Shown here piece by piece: positions 17,159 through 26,144 of a stretch of 64,000 nt of DNA. The DNA comes from Pontixanthobacter aestiaquae (GTDB taxonomy: Bacteria; Pseudomonadota; Alphaproteobacteria; Sphingomonadales; Sphingomonadaceae), in contig NZ_WTYZ01000001.1 of assembly GCF_009827455.1 (NCBI RefSeq), positions 1,249,001 to 1,313,000 on the forward strand. The letters run 5' to 3'. Position 1 is the stretch's first letter. Each line of letters starts with the position of its first letter. The notes under the pieces were generated by a model. It was given only the letters and a program-made list of their open reading frames with translations. It was not told where the DNA came from and searched no databases. The translations under genes and the position numbers were made by a program.

Positions 17159-17565
17159 GATACCAGCCTCACTGCGTATAGTCCGATATAAAGCCCAACG
17201 AGGCCCGCCATTACCGAAACAAAAGCATAGAGCAGCGACTGCCCAATCTGGCCGCGCTCTATCAGCAGCATCATTTCGAGACTGAAGGCAGAGAAAGTTG
17301 TGAACCCGCCCAGCAGACCCACACCCAGCAGCAGGCGCCATTGCTCGCTATTCGCGCCGCCATGCCGCGCGAGCCAGCCCGCCAGCGCTCCCATCAGCAG
17401 GCAGCCGACCAGATTGACGGTGAGCGTAGCCCAAGGGAACGTGCTGGCAGCCTTGGGGCCGACCCAACCGGTCACGGCGCGTCCGGTTTGATAGCGTAGC
17501 GCTGCACCTGCAGCACCGCCAACCGCAACATTCAGCGTGGCAACTAAAGGAGAAAGGGAGGACAT
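17155..17565 (-). CDS. crcB: Fluoride efflux transporter CrcB/FluC
   Basis: A 136-residue protein starting MSSLSPLVATLN with four membrane helices. Family motifs are GGAAGAALRYQTGR near the N terminus, [13 protein letters not shown] and GLLGGFTTFSAFSLE in the middle. CrcB forms dual-topology dimers that export fluoride. It is first in the minus-strand operon with the pseudouridine synthase. I looked for a fluoride riboswitch immediately upstream and did not see one. Confidence 0.93.
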   Translation of the reverse strand: MSSLSPLVATLNVAVGGAAGAALRYQTGRAVTGWVGPKAASTFPWATLTVNLVGCLLMGALAGWLARHGGANSEQWRLLLGVGLLGGFTTFSAFSLEMMLLIERGQIGQSLLYAFVSVMAGLVGLYIGLYAVRLVS

Positions 17566-18012
17566 GGCGTGCCTCTTAGCCGCCTGTGCACCGGCTTGGA
17601 AGCGTAGTATACCATTTGTGTTGCGGCATTGCCGGTTGGGACTTAGGCTCTCGTTAGAAAGCAATACGATACGGCGAGGGCATCGATCTGGTTGCCGAGA
17701 AGCATTCGGCTGCGAAAGCGAGCCGGAAGCTGATCCACACCGCGTTCGCCTCGAAGCGGCTGCCAATTTCGATATAGAAGTGCAAGCATGGATGCGCGAG
17801 GCATATGATCGAGCTGGCTAGTCCTGAAGTTATGGCACAGCGGTTTTGCCATCCCCGCACTTGCCAAACCACTTGCCAATCTGAGGATGATTCGCTAATT
17901 GGGGCCCTGTTCGAGCCGATCCCTTGCGGATTCGGCCAATTTTCGTTGATTTTTACGGGGTCTATCCGCGTTGCTGCGGCCCAAGACCTTTTGCACTGAG
18001 GTTTTTGAATTT
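17566..18012. other. Intergenic stretch without a recognised gene
   Basis: About 450 bases between crcB and rpsU, which diverge. Several open frames of 60-95 codons exist on both strands, but none has a family resemblance, a good ribosome site, or agrees with a neighbour. The promoters of crcB and rpsU must be in it. A plus-strand frame ending near 17821 (FDIEVQAWMREAYDRAG) could be the tail of a decayed gene; this is a weak impression. Confidence 0.5.
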
Positions 18013-18216
18013 ATGCAAATCATGGTTCGCGATAACAATGTCGACCAAGCCCTACGCGCGCTCAAGAAGAAGCTGCAGCGTGAAGGCGTGTATCGCGAGA
18101 TGAAATTGCGTCGTCACTACGAAAAGCCAAGCGAAAAGCGCGCCCGTGAAAAGGCTGCAGCGGTTCGCCGTGCGCGTAAGATGGACCGCAAGCGGATGGA
18201 GCGTGACGGGGTATAA
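18013..18216 (+). CDS. rpsU: 30S ribosomal protein S21
   Basis: A 67-residue, highly basic protein. The N terminus [20 protein letters not shown] and the motif [18 protein letters not shown] are diagnostic of bacterial S21, which helps the 30S subunit base-pair with ribosome-binding sites. The ATG at 18013 is the conventional start. It is a single-gene transcript, closed by a strong intrinsic terminator at 18267-18294. Confidence 0.97.
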   Translation: MQIMVRDNNVDQALRALKKKLQREGVYREMKLRRHYEKPSEKRAREKAAAVRRARKMDRKRMERDGV

Positions 18217-18266
18217 ACCCGCGCTGCTCCAATACTCGCTTGAACACAGTTCAGTGATAAGCCATC

Positions 18267-18294
18267 AGGGCGCGGAGAAATCTGCGCCCTTTTG
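18267..18294 (+). terminator. Intrinsic terminator after rpsU
   Basis: AGGGCGCGGA pairs with TCTGCGCCCT (one G-T pair) around a GAAA loop, followed by TTTTGTTT. A textbook Rho-independent terminator. Confidence 0.88.
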
Positions 18295-18339
18295 TTTATG
18301 CCCTCTTATTCGGGGCGCATCCGTAAACAGGATTACACC

Positions 18340-18930
18340 ATGACCGAAGTCACCCGCGTTCCGCTGCAACCCATTGCCAAGGGTTCGCTCACCAAGCTGT
18401 GGCTTGGCATTATTGTTGCGATCCTTATCGGCGCAGGCATAGCCTGGGCTGCCGTGCCAAAGAGCGTTTCTGTTGAAACTTTGACCGAAGGCACCGGACC
18501 TTCACCGGAACTCGGCCAAGTCGTATTCGTCAACTATGTTGGCAAGCTGCCCGATGGCACGGTGTTTGATGAGTCCGGCGCATCGCAATTGCCGCCGCAA
18601 CTGTTCCCTGAAGGGCAACCATTGCTGCTGGAAGATGGCGCACTGATCGACGGCTTTATCGAAGGCCTGCAGAAAACCCAGAAGGGCGGAAAGTACGTTC
18701 TCGAGATACCGGCTAACAAAGGCTACGGCTCTGCGCCTCCTCCAGGTTCGCCAATTCCGGCCAACAGCGATTTGATCTTCGAAGTCGAGATCGTCGACAT
18801 GATGGCGCGCGAAGATGCTGAACGCCGGATGATGGCGTTCCAGCAAATGATGCAGCAACAACAAGGCGAAGGCGGACCCGGTGGTCCCGGCGGCCCGGCT
18901 GGCCCGCCACCTGCTGCGCCCGGAAACTGA
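18340..18930 (+). CDS. FKBP-type peptidyl-prolyl cis-trans isomerase, membrane-anchored
   Basis: A 196-residue protein starting MTEVTRVPLQP. A membrane anchor at about 19-38 is followed by an FKBP domain (about 50-155) with VFVNYVGKLPDGTVFDES, GALIDGFIEGLQ and the conserved IPANKGYGS and LIFEVEIVD segments. It should catalyse proline isomerisation in the periplasm during envelope protein folding. The C-terminal tail is rich in Gln, Met, Gly and Pro (QQMMQQQQGEGGPGGPGG) and probably disordered. The in-frame start at 18292 would overlap the rpsU terminator, so 18340 is preferred. Confidence 0.9.
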   Translation: MTEVTRVPLQPIAKGSLTKLWLGIIVAILIGAGIAWAAVPKSVSVETLTEGTGPSPELGQVVFVNYVGKLPDGTVFDESGASQLPPQLFPEGQPLLLEDGALIDGFIEGLQKTQKGGKYVLEIPANKGYGSAPPPGSPIPANSDLIFEVEIVDMMAREDAERRMMAFQQMMQQQQGEGGPGGPGGPAGPPPAAPGN

Positions 18931-19209
18931 TTGGGGCATCCAGCTAAGGGCGCCAGTAAGCGTTGCAGAGCAGCGGAGTGAAGTTCTAGTCCTTATTCCG
19001 CCACCTGATTATTTTGCAGACGGAACAGTAAAGCCAATTGAAATTAAATTCGGTGGTGAAGAGCGAAAAGATCGTTCCTAAACAAACCGTTCTGAGCATC
19101 AATGAGACACGAAGTCTGCTGGCTCTTGTTTCCAATAGGTTGCATCTGAATAGCATCCCGCGCGCGAATCCCGCTTGAAGCCACCCGCCCGCGCGGCTAA
19201 GCGCAGGGC

Positions 19210-19512
19210 ATGTCCGTAAACAAAGAAGACGTGGCCAAGATCGCATCTCTGGCCCGCATCAAAATGAGCGATGACGAGCTCGAGCGCATGGTGCCCGAAC
19301 TCAACCAGATCCTCGGCTGGGTTGACCAGCTGAGCGAAGTCGATTGCTCCAATGTCGAACCAATGACCGCGGTCATTCCTAACACGCTGCGCCTGCGCGC
19401 TGACGAGGTCAATGCCGATCCCAAAACTGGCGGAGACCGCCGTGATGACGTGCTGGCCAATGCGCCTGCTGCAGAGCACGGGTTCTTCGGCGTTCCGAAG
19501 GTGATCGAGTGA
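19210..19512 (+). CDS. gatC: Asp-tRNA(Asn)/Glu-tRNA(Gln) amidotransferase subunit C
   Basis: A 100-residue protein, [17 protein letters not shown] onwards, with the GatC pattern [21 protein letters not shown] and a C-terminal [10 protein letters not shown]. GatC stabilises GatA and joins it to GatB in the amidotransferase that makes Gln-tRNA(Gln) and/or Asn-tRNA(Asn) by transamidation. It is followed by gatA after a 126-base gap that holds a palindromic dispersed repeat. Confidence 0.95.
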   Translation: MSVNKEDVAKIASLARIKMSDDELERMVPELNQILGWVDQLSEVDCSNVEPMTAVIPNTLRLRADEVNADPKTGGDRRDDVLANAPAAEHGFFGVPKVIE

Positions 19513-19537
19513 TGTCTTTCACACCACCTACCATTTC

Positions 19538-19630
19538 CGGTCACCCTGAGCTTGTCGAAGGGTCGCTTTTTACTTCTATCGACGCGCTCAAAGAAAGTGC
19601 GGCCCTTCGACAAGCTCAGGGCGAACGGGG
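19538..19630. repeat. Dispersed palindromic (REP-like) repeat, copy 1
   Basis: Inverted arms CCTGAGCTTGTCGAAGGG (19545-19562) and CCCTTCGACAAGCTCAGG (19603-19620) enclose a 40-base unique spacer. A second copy with the same core arms is at 41021-41116. Elements of this sequence, which translate as HPELVEG or LRQAQHE when misread as coding, are repeated in many sphingomonad genomes. Here it lies between gatC and gatA and can form a long hairpin in the operon mRNA. Confidence 0.9.
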
Positions 19631-19638
19631 TTTGTATA

Positions 19639-21123
19639 ATGACTGATCTGACCAATCTCGGTGTCGCAGCCATCCGTGATGGCGTGAAAAACGGGGACTT
19701 CACCGCGCGCGAAGTGGCGGAGGCGTTTAACGCCAATGTTGCTGCGGCAAGTGCGCTCAATGCGTTCATCGTGACCACGCCGGAAAAGGCTCTCGAAGCC
19801 GCCGACGCAGTCGATGCCGACCGCGCGGCTGGCAAAGATCTGGGCAGCATGGCCGGTGTTCCCATCGGAATGAAGGATTTGTTCGCTACCAAAGGCGTGC
19901 AAACCACTGCGGCGAGCCATATTCTCCAAGGCTTCACGCCCCAATACGAAAGCACCGTGTCGAGCAACCTGTGGGCTGCTGGCGCAGGGATGCTGGGTAA
20001 GCTGAACCTTGACCAGTTCGCGATGGGTTCTTCCAACGAGACGTCTTATTTCGGCAATGTCACATCACCGTGGCGCCGCCCCGATGGGTCGAACACGCCG
20101 ATGAGCCCGGGCGGTTCCTCGGGTGGTAGCTCGACAGCGGTTTCGGCGCGTCTCGCCCCGGCGGCGACGGGTACCGATACTGGCGGTTCGATCCGTCAGC
20201 CTGCGGCCTTTACTGGCATCACCGGCGTTAAGCCGACTTATGGCCGGTGTAGCCGTTGGGGCGTGGTGGCGTTTGCGTCTTCGCTCGATCAGGCGGGGCC
20301 GATGGCGCATGATGTGCGTGACTGCGCGATTATGCTCGGCGCGATGGCGGGGTTCGATCCGAAGGATTCAACCAGCCTCGATCTGCCCGTTCCCGATTGG
20401 GAAGCGGCGCTGAATTCGGACCTCAAGGGCAAGAAAGTCGGCATTCCCAAGGAATACCGGATGGACGGCACCGATCCGGAAATCCTGCAAAGCTGGGACA
20501 ACGGCATTGCATGGCTGAAAGATGCGGGCGCAGAGATCGTCGATATCAGCCTGCCGCACACCAAATATGCACTGCCTGCTTACTACATCATTGCTCCCGC
20601 AGAAGCGTCCTCCAATCTCGCCCGCTATGACGGGGTGCGTTATGGTCTGCGCGATCTGCCCGACGGTGCAGGGCTGCAGGAAATGTATGCCGAAACTCGC
20701 GCCGCCGGTTTTGGTGACGAGGTCAAGCGCCGCGTGCTGATCGGCACCTATGTGCTCAGCGCGGGCTTCTATGATGCCTATTACAATCAGGCGCAGAAAA
20801 TCCGCACGCTGGTGGCGCAGGACTTCGAAAAGGCGTGGGAGCATTGCGACGTAATCCTCGCCCCGACCACGCCATCGGCCAGCTTTGGCTTGGGTGAGAA
20901 GTCGGACGATCCACTGGGCATGTATCTCAACGATGTGTTCGCAGTGCCCGCTAGCCTTGCCGGATTGCCTGCGATGTCGGTCCCATGCGGCGTGAACAGC
21001 GAAGGCTTGCCACTTGGCCTCCAGATCGTCGGCAAAGCCTTTGACGAGCAAGGCGTGATGAACGCTGGCCTCGCGATTGAAGAGCGCGCCGGGTTCACCG
21101 CGAAGCCGGAGAAGTGGTGGTAA
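19639..21123 (+). CDS. gatA: Asp-tRNA(Asn)/Glu-tRNA(Gln) amidotransferase subunit A
   Basis: A 494-residue amidase-signature protein. The Ser-cisSer-Lys triad is Lys79 ([10 protein letters not shown]), Ser160 ([10 protein letters not shown]) and Ser184 ([14 protein letters not shown]). GatA hydrolyses glutamine and passes ammonia to GatB. ATG at 19639 ([15 protein letters not shown]) is preferred; the earlier in-frame start at 19552 lies inside the palindromic repeat and adds repeat-derived residues. A small membrane protein gene follows after four bases, before gatB. Confidence 0.97.
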   Translation: MTDLTNLGVAAIRDGVKNGDFTAREVAEAFNANVAAASALNAFIVTTPEKALEAADAVDADRAAGKDLGSMAGVPIGMKDLFATKGVQTTAASHILQGFTPQYESTVSSNLWAAGAGMLGKLNLDQFAMGSSNETSYFGNVTSPWRRPDGSNTPMSPGGSSGGSSTAVSARLAPAATGTDTGGSIRQPAAFTGITGVKPTYGRCSRWGVVAFASSLDQAGPMAHDVRDCAIMLGAMAGFDPKDSTSLDLPVPDWEAALNSDLKGKKVGIPKEYRMDGTDPEILQSWDNGIAWLKDAGAEIVDISLPHTKYALPAYYIIAPAEASSNLARYDGVRYGLRDLPDGAGLQEMYAETRAAGFGDEVKRRVLIGTYVLSAGFYDAYYNQAQKIRTLVAQDFEKAWEHCDVILAPTTPSASFGLGEKSDDPLGMYLNDVFAVPASLAGLPAMSVPCGVNSEGLPLGLQIVGKAFDEQGVMNAGLAIEERAGFTAKPEKWW

Positions 21124-21127
21124 TTTG

Positions 21128-21511
21128 ATGAGTGCTACCAACCCTAAGAGATCGACATTTAATGGGATTCTCGAAGGTCTCGGTGGCGGACTCACCGCTG
21201 TCGCCACGCTGGGAGTTTGGAACGCCGCTTTTGATTGGTCGTCCGGTATCCTCGCAGGTTTGGTGATACTGTTCGTTAGCGCATTGTTTTTTTACGGCAG
21301 GCGAAAATGGTATGTCCGCCGCTGGCTTATCGGTGCGGTTTTGTTTGGCGCAGCAATCGCACTTTTGGCAGTGTTTCCGTTTCACCGCTTGGTTGACGTT
21401 GGATCCATGAAGTTCGCGTTTTGGTTTGTTGGTGCGCTACTTGCTCTAAATGCGATATACGGAACATTAGTTGGGCTGAGGTTGGTTCATCGCAAAGCAG
21501 GCGATTTGTAA
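21128..21511 (+). CDS. Small polytopic membrane protein between gatA and gatB
   Basis: A 127-residue protein starting MSATNPKRSTFNG with four probable membrane helices (about 15-33, 38-52, 62-80, 92-115) and short basic loops (FYGRRKWYVRR). No family recognised. It starts four bases after gatA and ends 20 bases before gatB, so it must be co-transcribed with the amidotransferase genes, though nothing suggests a part in tRNA charging. Probably a lineage-specific insertion into the operon. Confidence 0.72.
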   Translation: MSATNPKRSTFNGILEGLGGGLTAVATLGVWNAAFDWSSGILAGLVILFVSALFFYGRRKWYVRRWLIGAVLFGAAIALLAVFPFHRLVDVGSMKFAFWFVGALLALNAIYGTLVGLRLVHRKAGDL

Positions 21512-21531
21512 AGTGATCGAGAGAACGAATA

Positions 21532-23031
21532 ATGAGTAATTACCGCATCCAAGGCGCAACGGGCGAGTGGGAGGTCGTGATCGGCCTTGAGGTCCATGCG
21601 CAGGTCACGTCGCAGTCCAAGCTGTTCAGCGGCGCGGACACGACTTTCGGCGCAGAGCCCAATACGCAGGTCAGCCTCGTCGATGCGGCGATGCCTGGCA
21701 TGCTGCCCGTGCCCAATGCCGAATGCATCCGTCAGGCGGTGCGCACCGGCATGGCGATCGAGGCGCAGATCAACAAATATTCGCGCTTCGACCGGAAGAA
21801 CTACTTCTACGCTGATCTGCCGCAGGGCTATCAGATTTCGCAGCTTTACCACCCCATCGTGGGCGAGGGGCAACTGCTGATTGAGAAGGACGAGAAGGCC
21901 GGCATTCCCGAAGACAAGATCATCGGGATCGAGCGCATTCACGTCGAGCAGGATGCGGGCAAGCTGATGCATGACCAGCACCCGACCATGTCCTATGTCG
22001 ACCTGAATCGTTGCGGCGTCGCGCTGATGGAGATTGTCTCCAAGCCCGATATGACCTCGCCCGCCGAGGCTGGTGCCTATGTGCGCAAGCTGCGTTCTAT
22101 CCTGCGCTATGTCGGATCGTGCGATGGCAATATGGAGCAAGGCTCGATGCGCGCGGACGTCAACGTATCGGTCCGCAAAGTCGGCGATACCGAGCTGGGT
22201 ACGCGCACAGAGACGAAGAACGTCAACTCGGTCCGCTTTGTGATGGCAGTGATCGAAAGCGAAGTGCGCCGTCAGGTCGATCTGATCGAAGATGGCGGTA
22301 CCGTGGTGCAGGAGACGCGCCTCTACGATCCGGACAAGAACGAAACGCGGTCTATGCGCTCCAAAGAAGACGCGCATGATTACCGGTATTTCCCCGATCC
22401 CGATTTGCTGCCGGTGAACCTTGAGGATGACTTCCTCGAGGAATGCCGCGCCAGCCTGCCCGAACTGCCCGATGCCAAACGCACGCGCTATGTCGAGGAG
22501 TTGGGGCTGAGCGAATATAATGCGGCGGTTCTAACGGTCGAAGTTGAAACCTTCGCGCGGTTTGAAACGCTGCTGGCGATCACCGCAAAACATCTCGGGA
22601 AACCCGAAAGCGAAATCGCAACCACTGTGGCCAACTGGTCCATGTCGACCGCGCCGGGCGTGGTAAAGTCGCTCGGCGATGAAGCCAATCTCGAATACGC
22701 CACTGCCGAAGCGCAGGCGGCGATTCTGGGGATGCAGGGCGCGGGCGATATCTCCGGTAGTCAGGCCAAGGAAATCTACGAGATTGTCCTCAAAACCGGC
22801 CGCGACCCCGAAGAAATCGCCGACACTGAAGGTCTCAAGCAAGTCAGCGACACTGGCGCTATCGAAGCGGCGATCGACGATATCCTCGCCAACAACGAGG
22901 ATAAGGTCGAGCAGTACAAAGGCGGCAAGGACAAGCTGTTCGGCTTCTTCGTCGGCCAGACGATGAAAGCGATGAAGGGACAGGCCAATCCGCAGGTCGT
23001 GAACCAGATTCTGAAGGGCAAATTGGGCTGA
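21532..23031 (+). CDS. gatB: Asp-tRNA(Asn)/Glu-tRNA(Gln) amidotransferase subunit B
   Basis: A 499-residue protein. The N-terminal kinase-like half has [29 protein letters not shown] and the conserved [12 protein letters not shown]. The C-terminal helical and YqeY-like tail ends [20 protein letters not shown]. GatB phosphorylates and amidates the mischarged tRNA. The stop TGA at 23029 overlaps what appears to be a CTG start of trmL (CTGA). Confidence 0.97.
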   Translation: MSNYRIQGATGEWEVVIGLEVHAQVTSQSKLFSGADTTFGAEPNTQVSLVDAAMPGMLPVPNAECIRQAVRTGMAIEAQINKYSRFDRKNYFYADLPQGYQISQLYHPIVGEGQLLIEKDEKAGIPEDKIIGIERIHVEQDAGKLMHDQHPTMSYVDLNRCGVALMEIVSKPDMTSPAEAGAYVRKLRSILRYVGSCDGNMEQGSMRADVNVSVRKVGDTELGTRTETKNVNSVRFVMAVIESEVRRQVDLIEDGGTVVQETRLYDPDKNETRSMRSKEDAHDYRYFPDPDLLPVNLEDDFLEECRASLPELPDAKRTRYVEELGLSEYNAAVLTVEVETFARFETLLAITAKHLGKPESEIATTVANWSMSTAPGVVKSLGDEANLEYATAEAQAAILGMQGAGDISGSQAKEIYEIVLKTGRDPEEIADTEGLKQVSDTGAIEAAIDDILANNEDKVEQYKGGKDKLFGFFVGQTMKAMKGQANPQVVNQILKGKLG

Positions 23032-23501
23032 CGTCCCCAAGCATCAGCATTGTCCTCGTCCATCCGGAAATACCCGGCAATACAGGTGCGGCGGGCCGCA
23101 CCTGCGTGGCGCTGGATATGGAACTGGTGCTGATCCATCCGCTCGGCTTCGAGATCTCGGACAGCAGGGTAAAACGCTCTGGTCTCGATTACTGGCAGCA
23201 TATCAGGCTGGCCGAGTTCGCCAGTTGGGAGGCCTTTCTGAAGGCGCGTGCACCGCGCGGCGATCAGCTTTACCTTTTCGAAGAATACGCGGATCGCAGC
23301 TTTTACGAACCTGACTATCCCGCCGACGCTTTTCTGGTTTTCGGGTGCGAGACGAAAGGCCTTCCGCCGGAAATCGTGGAAGCGCACCGCGCGCAGCTTG
23401 TCGGTCTGCCGATGCGATCGGACAAGGTGCGCTCGCTCAATTTGGCAAACACGGTGACTGCAGCGGCGTACCAAGCGGTACGTAGGCATATTTCGCTATA
23501 G
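23028..23501 (+). CDS. trmL: tRNA (cytidine(34)-2'-O)-methyltransferase, apparent CTG start
   Basis: A SPOUT-class methyltransferase modifying the wobble base of tRNA(Leu) species. The N-terminal family segment [17 protein letters not shown] and the later [27 protein letters not shown] are clear. No ATG, GTG or TTG in this frame precedes that essential N-terminal segment; the first is a GTG at 23106, which would remove about 26 conserved residues. CTG at 23028 forms CTGA with the gatB stop, just as ATGA junctions do elsewhere here, and GAAGGG stands nine bases upstream. It gives a protein of 157 residues, normal for TrmL. The start codon is inference. Confidence 0.85.
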   Translation: MTSPSISIVLVHPEIPGNTGAAGRTCVALDMELVLIHPLGFEISDSRVKRSGLDYWQHIRLAEFASWEAFLKARAPRGDQLYLFEEYADRSFYEPDYPADAFLVFGCETKGLPPEIVEAHRAQLVGLPMRSDKVRSLNLANTVTAAAYQAVRRHISL

Positions 23502-23612
23502 CGCGACCGCCCGAAAGAGGCAGAACGGCGTCATTACGGAAAGGTTTTCCGCCGCAGACTCGACTTTGCCAAGCATCCCCTTACTCTCCTGCGCTTGAGA
23601 GGAGAGTCTCTG

Positions 23613-24353
23613 ATGTCTGATTGGATCAAAATACTCATGGGCGGAGCAGCGACTTCGGTGCTCGCATTTGCAACGCATGCGCTGACGGGCGAATCCTACG
23701 CGGCTGGTTTGGACGACAAAGCCACTGCGGCGTTGGCCGCATCGGGTGCCGCAGGCGCTAGCGTCCACATCGCCCGTGAACCATCGATCAGACGGCTGGC
23801 GATATTATCAGGCGATCTGGATGATGCCGCGCGCTCGGAAGCAAAGGAAACCGTTAGCGGTGTAAGCGGGATCGCTGAAGCGCGCTGGGATGATGAAATC
23901 GGCTCGCTCGCTAAACCTGGAATTGATGGTCTTGCAGAAGCGGGTCCATCCAAATGTCAGGCAGAGGTCACGAAAGCGGCGGAAGCTGACCCGATCACGT
24001 TTCGTAGCGGCAGTCCGTATCTATCACCGGCGTCACTGCGCACGATTGACGCAGTCGCTGCAGCGTTGAAAGAGTGCGGCAGCGCCGAAGTCACCGTCGA
24101 GGCCCACACCGATGCCACGGGAAGCGCCGCCATCAATAACAGCATGAGCCAGGCGCGCGCCGACGGTATTGCCGCCGCTCTGGTCGAGCGGGGCATTGCG
24201 GCGGATCAGCTATCCGCCAAAGGCTTCGGTTCGGAGAAACCGAAAGTTGAAGGGACTGGTACCGCTGCCAACCAAGCCAATCGCCGGATCGAGTTTACTG
24301 TGAGTGGCGATGCTTCCGATGCCGCAGACGCCAAACCGGAAGAGGGGGAATAA
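23613..24353 (+). CDS. OmpA family protein
   Basis: A 246-residue protein. An N-terminal hydrophobic stretch (about 6-30) directs it to the envelope. A middle region (about 35-115) resembles a BON-like repeat (SGDLDDAARSEAKETVSGV). A C-terminal OmpA domain (about 125-230) has ITFRSGSPYLSPAS, VEAHTDATGSAAINN and NRRIEFTV, which bind peptidoglycan. ATG at 23613 follows GGAGAG at good distance. Four bases after its stop comes a 29-codon membrane peptide gene. Confidence 0.87.
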   Translation: MSDWIKILMGGAATSVLAFATHALTGESYAAGLDDKATAALAASGAAGASVHIAREPSIRRLAILSGDLDDAARSEAKETVSGVSGIAEARWDDEIGSLAKPGIDGLAEAGPSKCQAEVTKAAEADPITFRSGSPYLSPASLRTIDAVAAALKECGSAEVTVEAHTDATGSAAINNSMSQARADGIAAALVERGIAADQLSAKGFGSEKPKVEGTGTAANQANRRIEFTVSGDASDAADAKPEEGE

Positions 24354-24357
24354 GCCA

Positions 24358-24447
24358 ATGCCATTGCTTATGGAAACATGGATATTGCTCATCATCTGTT
24401 TCCTGATCGGGCTCGGTGTGGGCTGGTTGATCTGGAAGCGCAGTTAA
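24358..24447 (+). CDS. 29-residue single-helix membrane peptide
   Basis: A tiny frame, MPLLMETWILLIICFLIG then LGVGWLIWKRS, nearly all one transmembrane helix with a basic C-terminal end (inside-positive). It starts four bases after the OmpA gene and ends 18 bases before the helix-hairpin-helix gene, so it is in their operon. The helix resembles the N-terminal anchor of the next protein in character (Trp-rich, ending near the membrane with basic or acidic residues). I judge it real from its composition and position; it could be a partner subunit of one of its neighbours. Confidence 0.6.
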   Translation: MPLLMETWILLIICFLIGLGVGWLIWKRS

Positions 24448-24465
24448 GCGCGCGGGAGAATAGAC

Positions 24466-25080
24466 ATGCTATCGATTATCGCCGCCAATCCGCTTCCCTT
24501 CATACTCGCCGTTCTGATCGGCCTGGCCACCGCGTGGTGGGCGTGGGCAGGTTCTGATGCGGAAGAGACTCACGATGATGAAGTCTACGACGAGGACGAA
24601 GTTGTCGAGGATGCTGCTGTAGAGCCTGAACCAGAGCCCCAGCCAGAACCGGCTCCTGAGCCTGAGCCGGAACCCAAGCCTGTTGCGGAAGAGGTGGCCG
24701 AGGAAGTTTCTGTCGCACCTGTCGCCGTGGCCGCTACCGCAGCAGCCGGCGTTGCCGCCGCTGCCAAAGCTGCCGACAAGCCACCGGTTCCGCTCACCGT
24801 TGCTGAAATCGAAGATGGGCCAAATATCGCCGCTGCGATTGGCGATCCGGACGATCTGAAACGGATCAAAGGCATTGGCCTGAAACTGGAAGATTTGTGC
24901 AATTCGCTGGGCGTATCGCGCTTCGATCAGATCGCGGTATGGCGCGCCAAAGATATCGGCGAAGTTGACGCCCATCTTGGCAATTTCAAAGGCCGGATTA
25001 TCCGTGATGCGTGGGTCGCGCAGGCAAAGCTGCTGGCTGCAGGCAAGGTCACTGAGCACAAGCAACAGTTTGGTGACTAG
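24466..25080 (+). CDS. Membrane-anchored helix-hairpin-helix protein (COG3743-like)
   Basis: A 204-residue protein. Residues 7-27 form a membrane anchor. Residues 28-105 are acidic, then a Glu-Pro repeat (EPEPEPQPEPAPEPEPEP), then Ala/Val-rich. The C-terminal part (about 120-195) has DDLKRIKGIGLKLEDLCNSL, a helix-hairpin-helix segment of the kind annotated as predicted flap-endonuclease-1-like 5' DNA nuclease or as the NADH-quinone oxidoreductase/L21 fusion domain. No nuclease catalytic residues are visible, so a nuclease role is doubtful. It closes the OmpA cluster. Confidence 0.75.
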   Translation: MLSIIAANPLPFILAVLIGLATAWWAWAGSDAEETHDDEVYDEDEVVEDAAVEPEPEPQPEPAPEPEPEPKPVAEEVAEEVSVAPVAVAATAAAGVAAAAKAADKPPVPLTVAEIEDGPNIAAAIGDPDDLKRIKGIGLKLEDLCNSLGVSRFDQIAVWRAKDIGEVDAHLGNFKGRIIRDAWVAQAKLLAAGKVTEHKQQFGD

Positions 25081-25135
25081 AACAGCTAAGATCGAGACCG
25101 ACTAAGGCCAGCCTTGGCGCGCGTCAGTCTCTTGG

Positions 25136-26143
25136 CTAATTGCGGATGGTTTGCACCGCCACGAACGCTCTGAGGCGTTGATCACCGTCACGTGCGTGAA
25201 AAACTGGTCCCTTGTCGTCACGGAGCAATTGCGGACCATAGAAACCTGCTGCTGTAGCAGTCTGACGGTTCTTCTTGCTGGTTGCAGCTCTATATCCTTT
25301 GGCATCAAGTGCGAGAACAGCAGGAAGCACTTCACCAACGCGAGAGAACGCCATTTCCAAAGCTGTGCGGGCAATCGCTCCATCGTTGCCAGCCCAAATT
25401 GCAACGTTGTCCTCTTCGACAAATGAAGGGCGGCGCAATTTCACAATGCTGATGAGTTGCTGCTTGAACAGACGGTCCGGCAAATTCGGTTTTCTTGTCG
25501 CAATATCGGCGATCACTTGCATGTTGGTGAAGTCTGCCGACAATTGATAGCGCCAAGTGATGACTGCCAGTTCCGATGCACTGGAATGCGCCGCTGCGAA
25601 GTCTCGCTCCAGTCGGCGGCGCTCTTTTTCCCATGTCAATGCGCCTACCGTATCATTGGCTTCAGTAGCGAACGCGCCGACTGCGAATGTCATGCTGACA
25701 GTGCTATCCGAGCCGCCATTTTTCTCGGTTCGTGTTGTGGAAATTGAGGTGCCTGTCAGAACATTTGGCGGGCCTGCTGCGAACCAATCGGCTTGGGCAA
25801 GCGCATTCTCCGTCGCCGATCTAGCCAGTTTGGCGGCATCAAATCCCTCGAGCACTTCTGCCAAAGGTCGAATGAACCTATCCGCTTTCATGGCCGCATT
25901 TTGCGCCAGTTTTTCGGGAGTACGATCGACTAGCGCGCCAATTAAGCCGCCTTCGTTCGGAACAATCCGCCCCAGTTCTATGCTGCTTGCGATCCGATCC
26001 TGCGGAATAATAGAGGCAATCTGACGAGCCGGTTCAACTGTGCGCGCATCTTGCGCGATATAGCGCTCAGCCTGTGCGAACGCAGGTTGAGCGCCAATCA
26101 GAAAAACTGCAGCTAACGCGGTACGCGCTACCACGATGGACAT
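25136..26143 (-). CDS. Secreted protein of unknown function
   Basis: A 335-residue protein with a signal peptide (MSIVVARTALAAVFLIGAQP, cleavage after AFAQA near residue 25). I do not recognise the mature part. It is mixed alpha/beta without cysteines or clear repeats; notable segments are DWFAAGPPNVLTGTSIST and LTWEKERRRLERDFAAAH. It begins one base after the stop of the next secreted gene upstream, so the two are very probably coupled and may form one envelope unit. No metal or catalytic motif was seen. Confidence 0.75.
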   Translation of the reverse strand: MSIVVARTALAAVFLIGAQPAFAQAERYIAQDARTVEPARQIASIIPQDRIASSIELGRIVPNEGGLIGALVDRTPEKLAQNAAMKADRFIRPLAEVLEGFDAAKLARSATENALAQADWFAAGPPNVLTGTSISTTRTEKNGGSDSTVSMTFAVGAFATEANDTVGALTWEKERRRLERDFAAAHSSASELAVITWRYQLSADFTNMQVIADIATRKPNLPDRLFKQQLISIVKLRRPSFVEEDNVAIWAGNDGAIARTALEMAFSRVGEVLPAVLALDAKGYRAATSKKNRQTATAAGFYGPQLLRDDKGPVFHARDGDQRLRAFVAVQTIRN

Positions 26144-26144
26144 C

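Noticed and set aside
17566..17660. Possible fluoride riboswitch upstream of crcB
   Set aside because: The conserved GGNGATGG and CTGATG-type core is not seen in the crcB leader.
17537..17879. Short open frames on both strands between crcB and rpsU
   Set aside because: No ribosome site, no family resemblance, and the frames overlap each other; kept as an intergenic note only.
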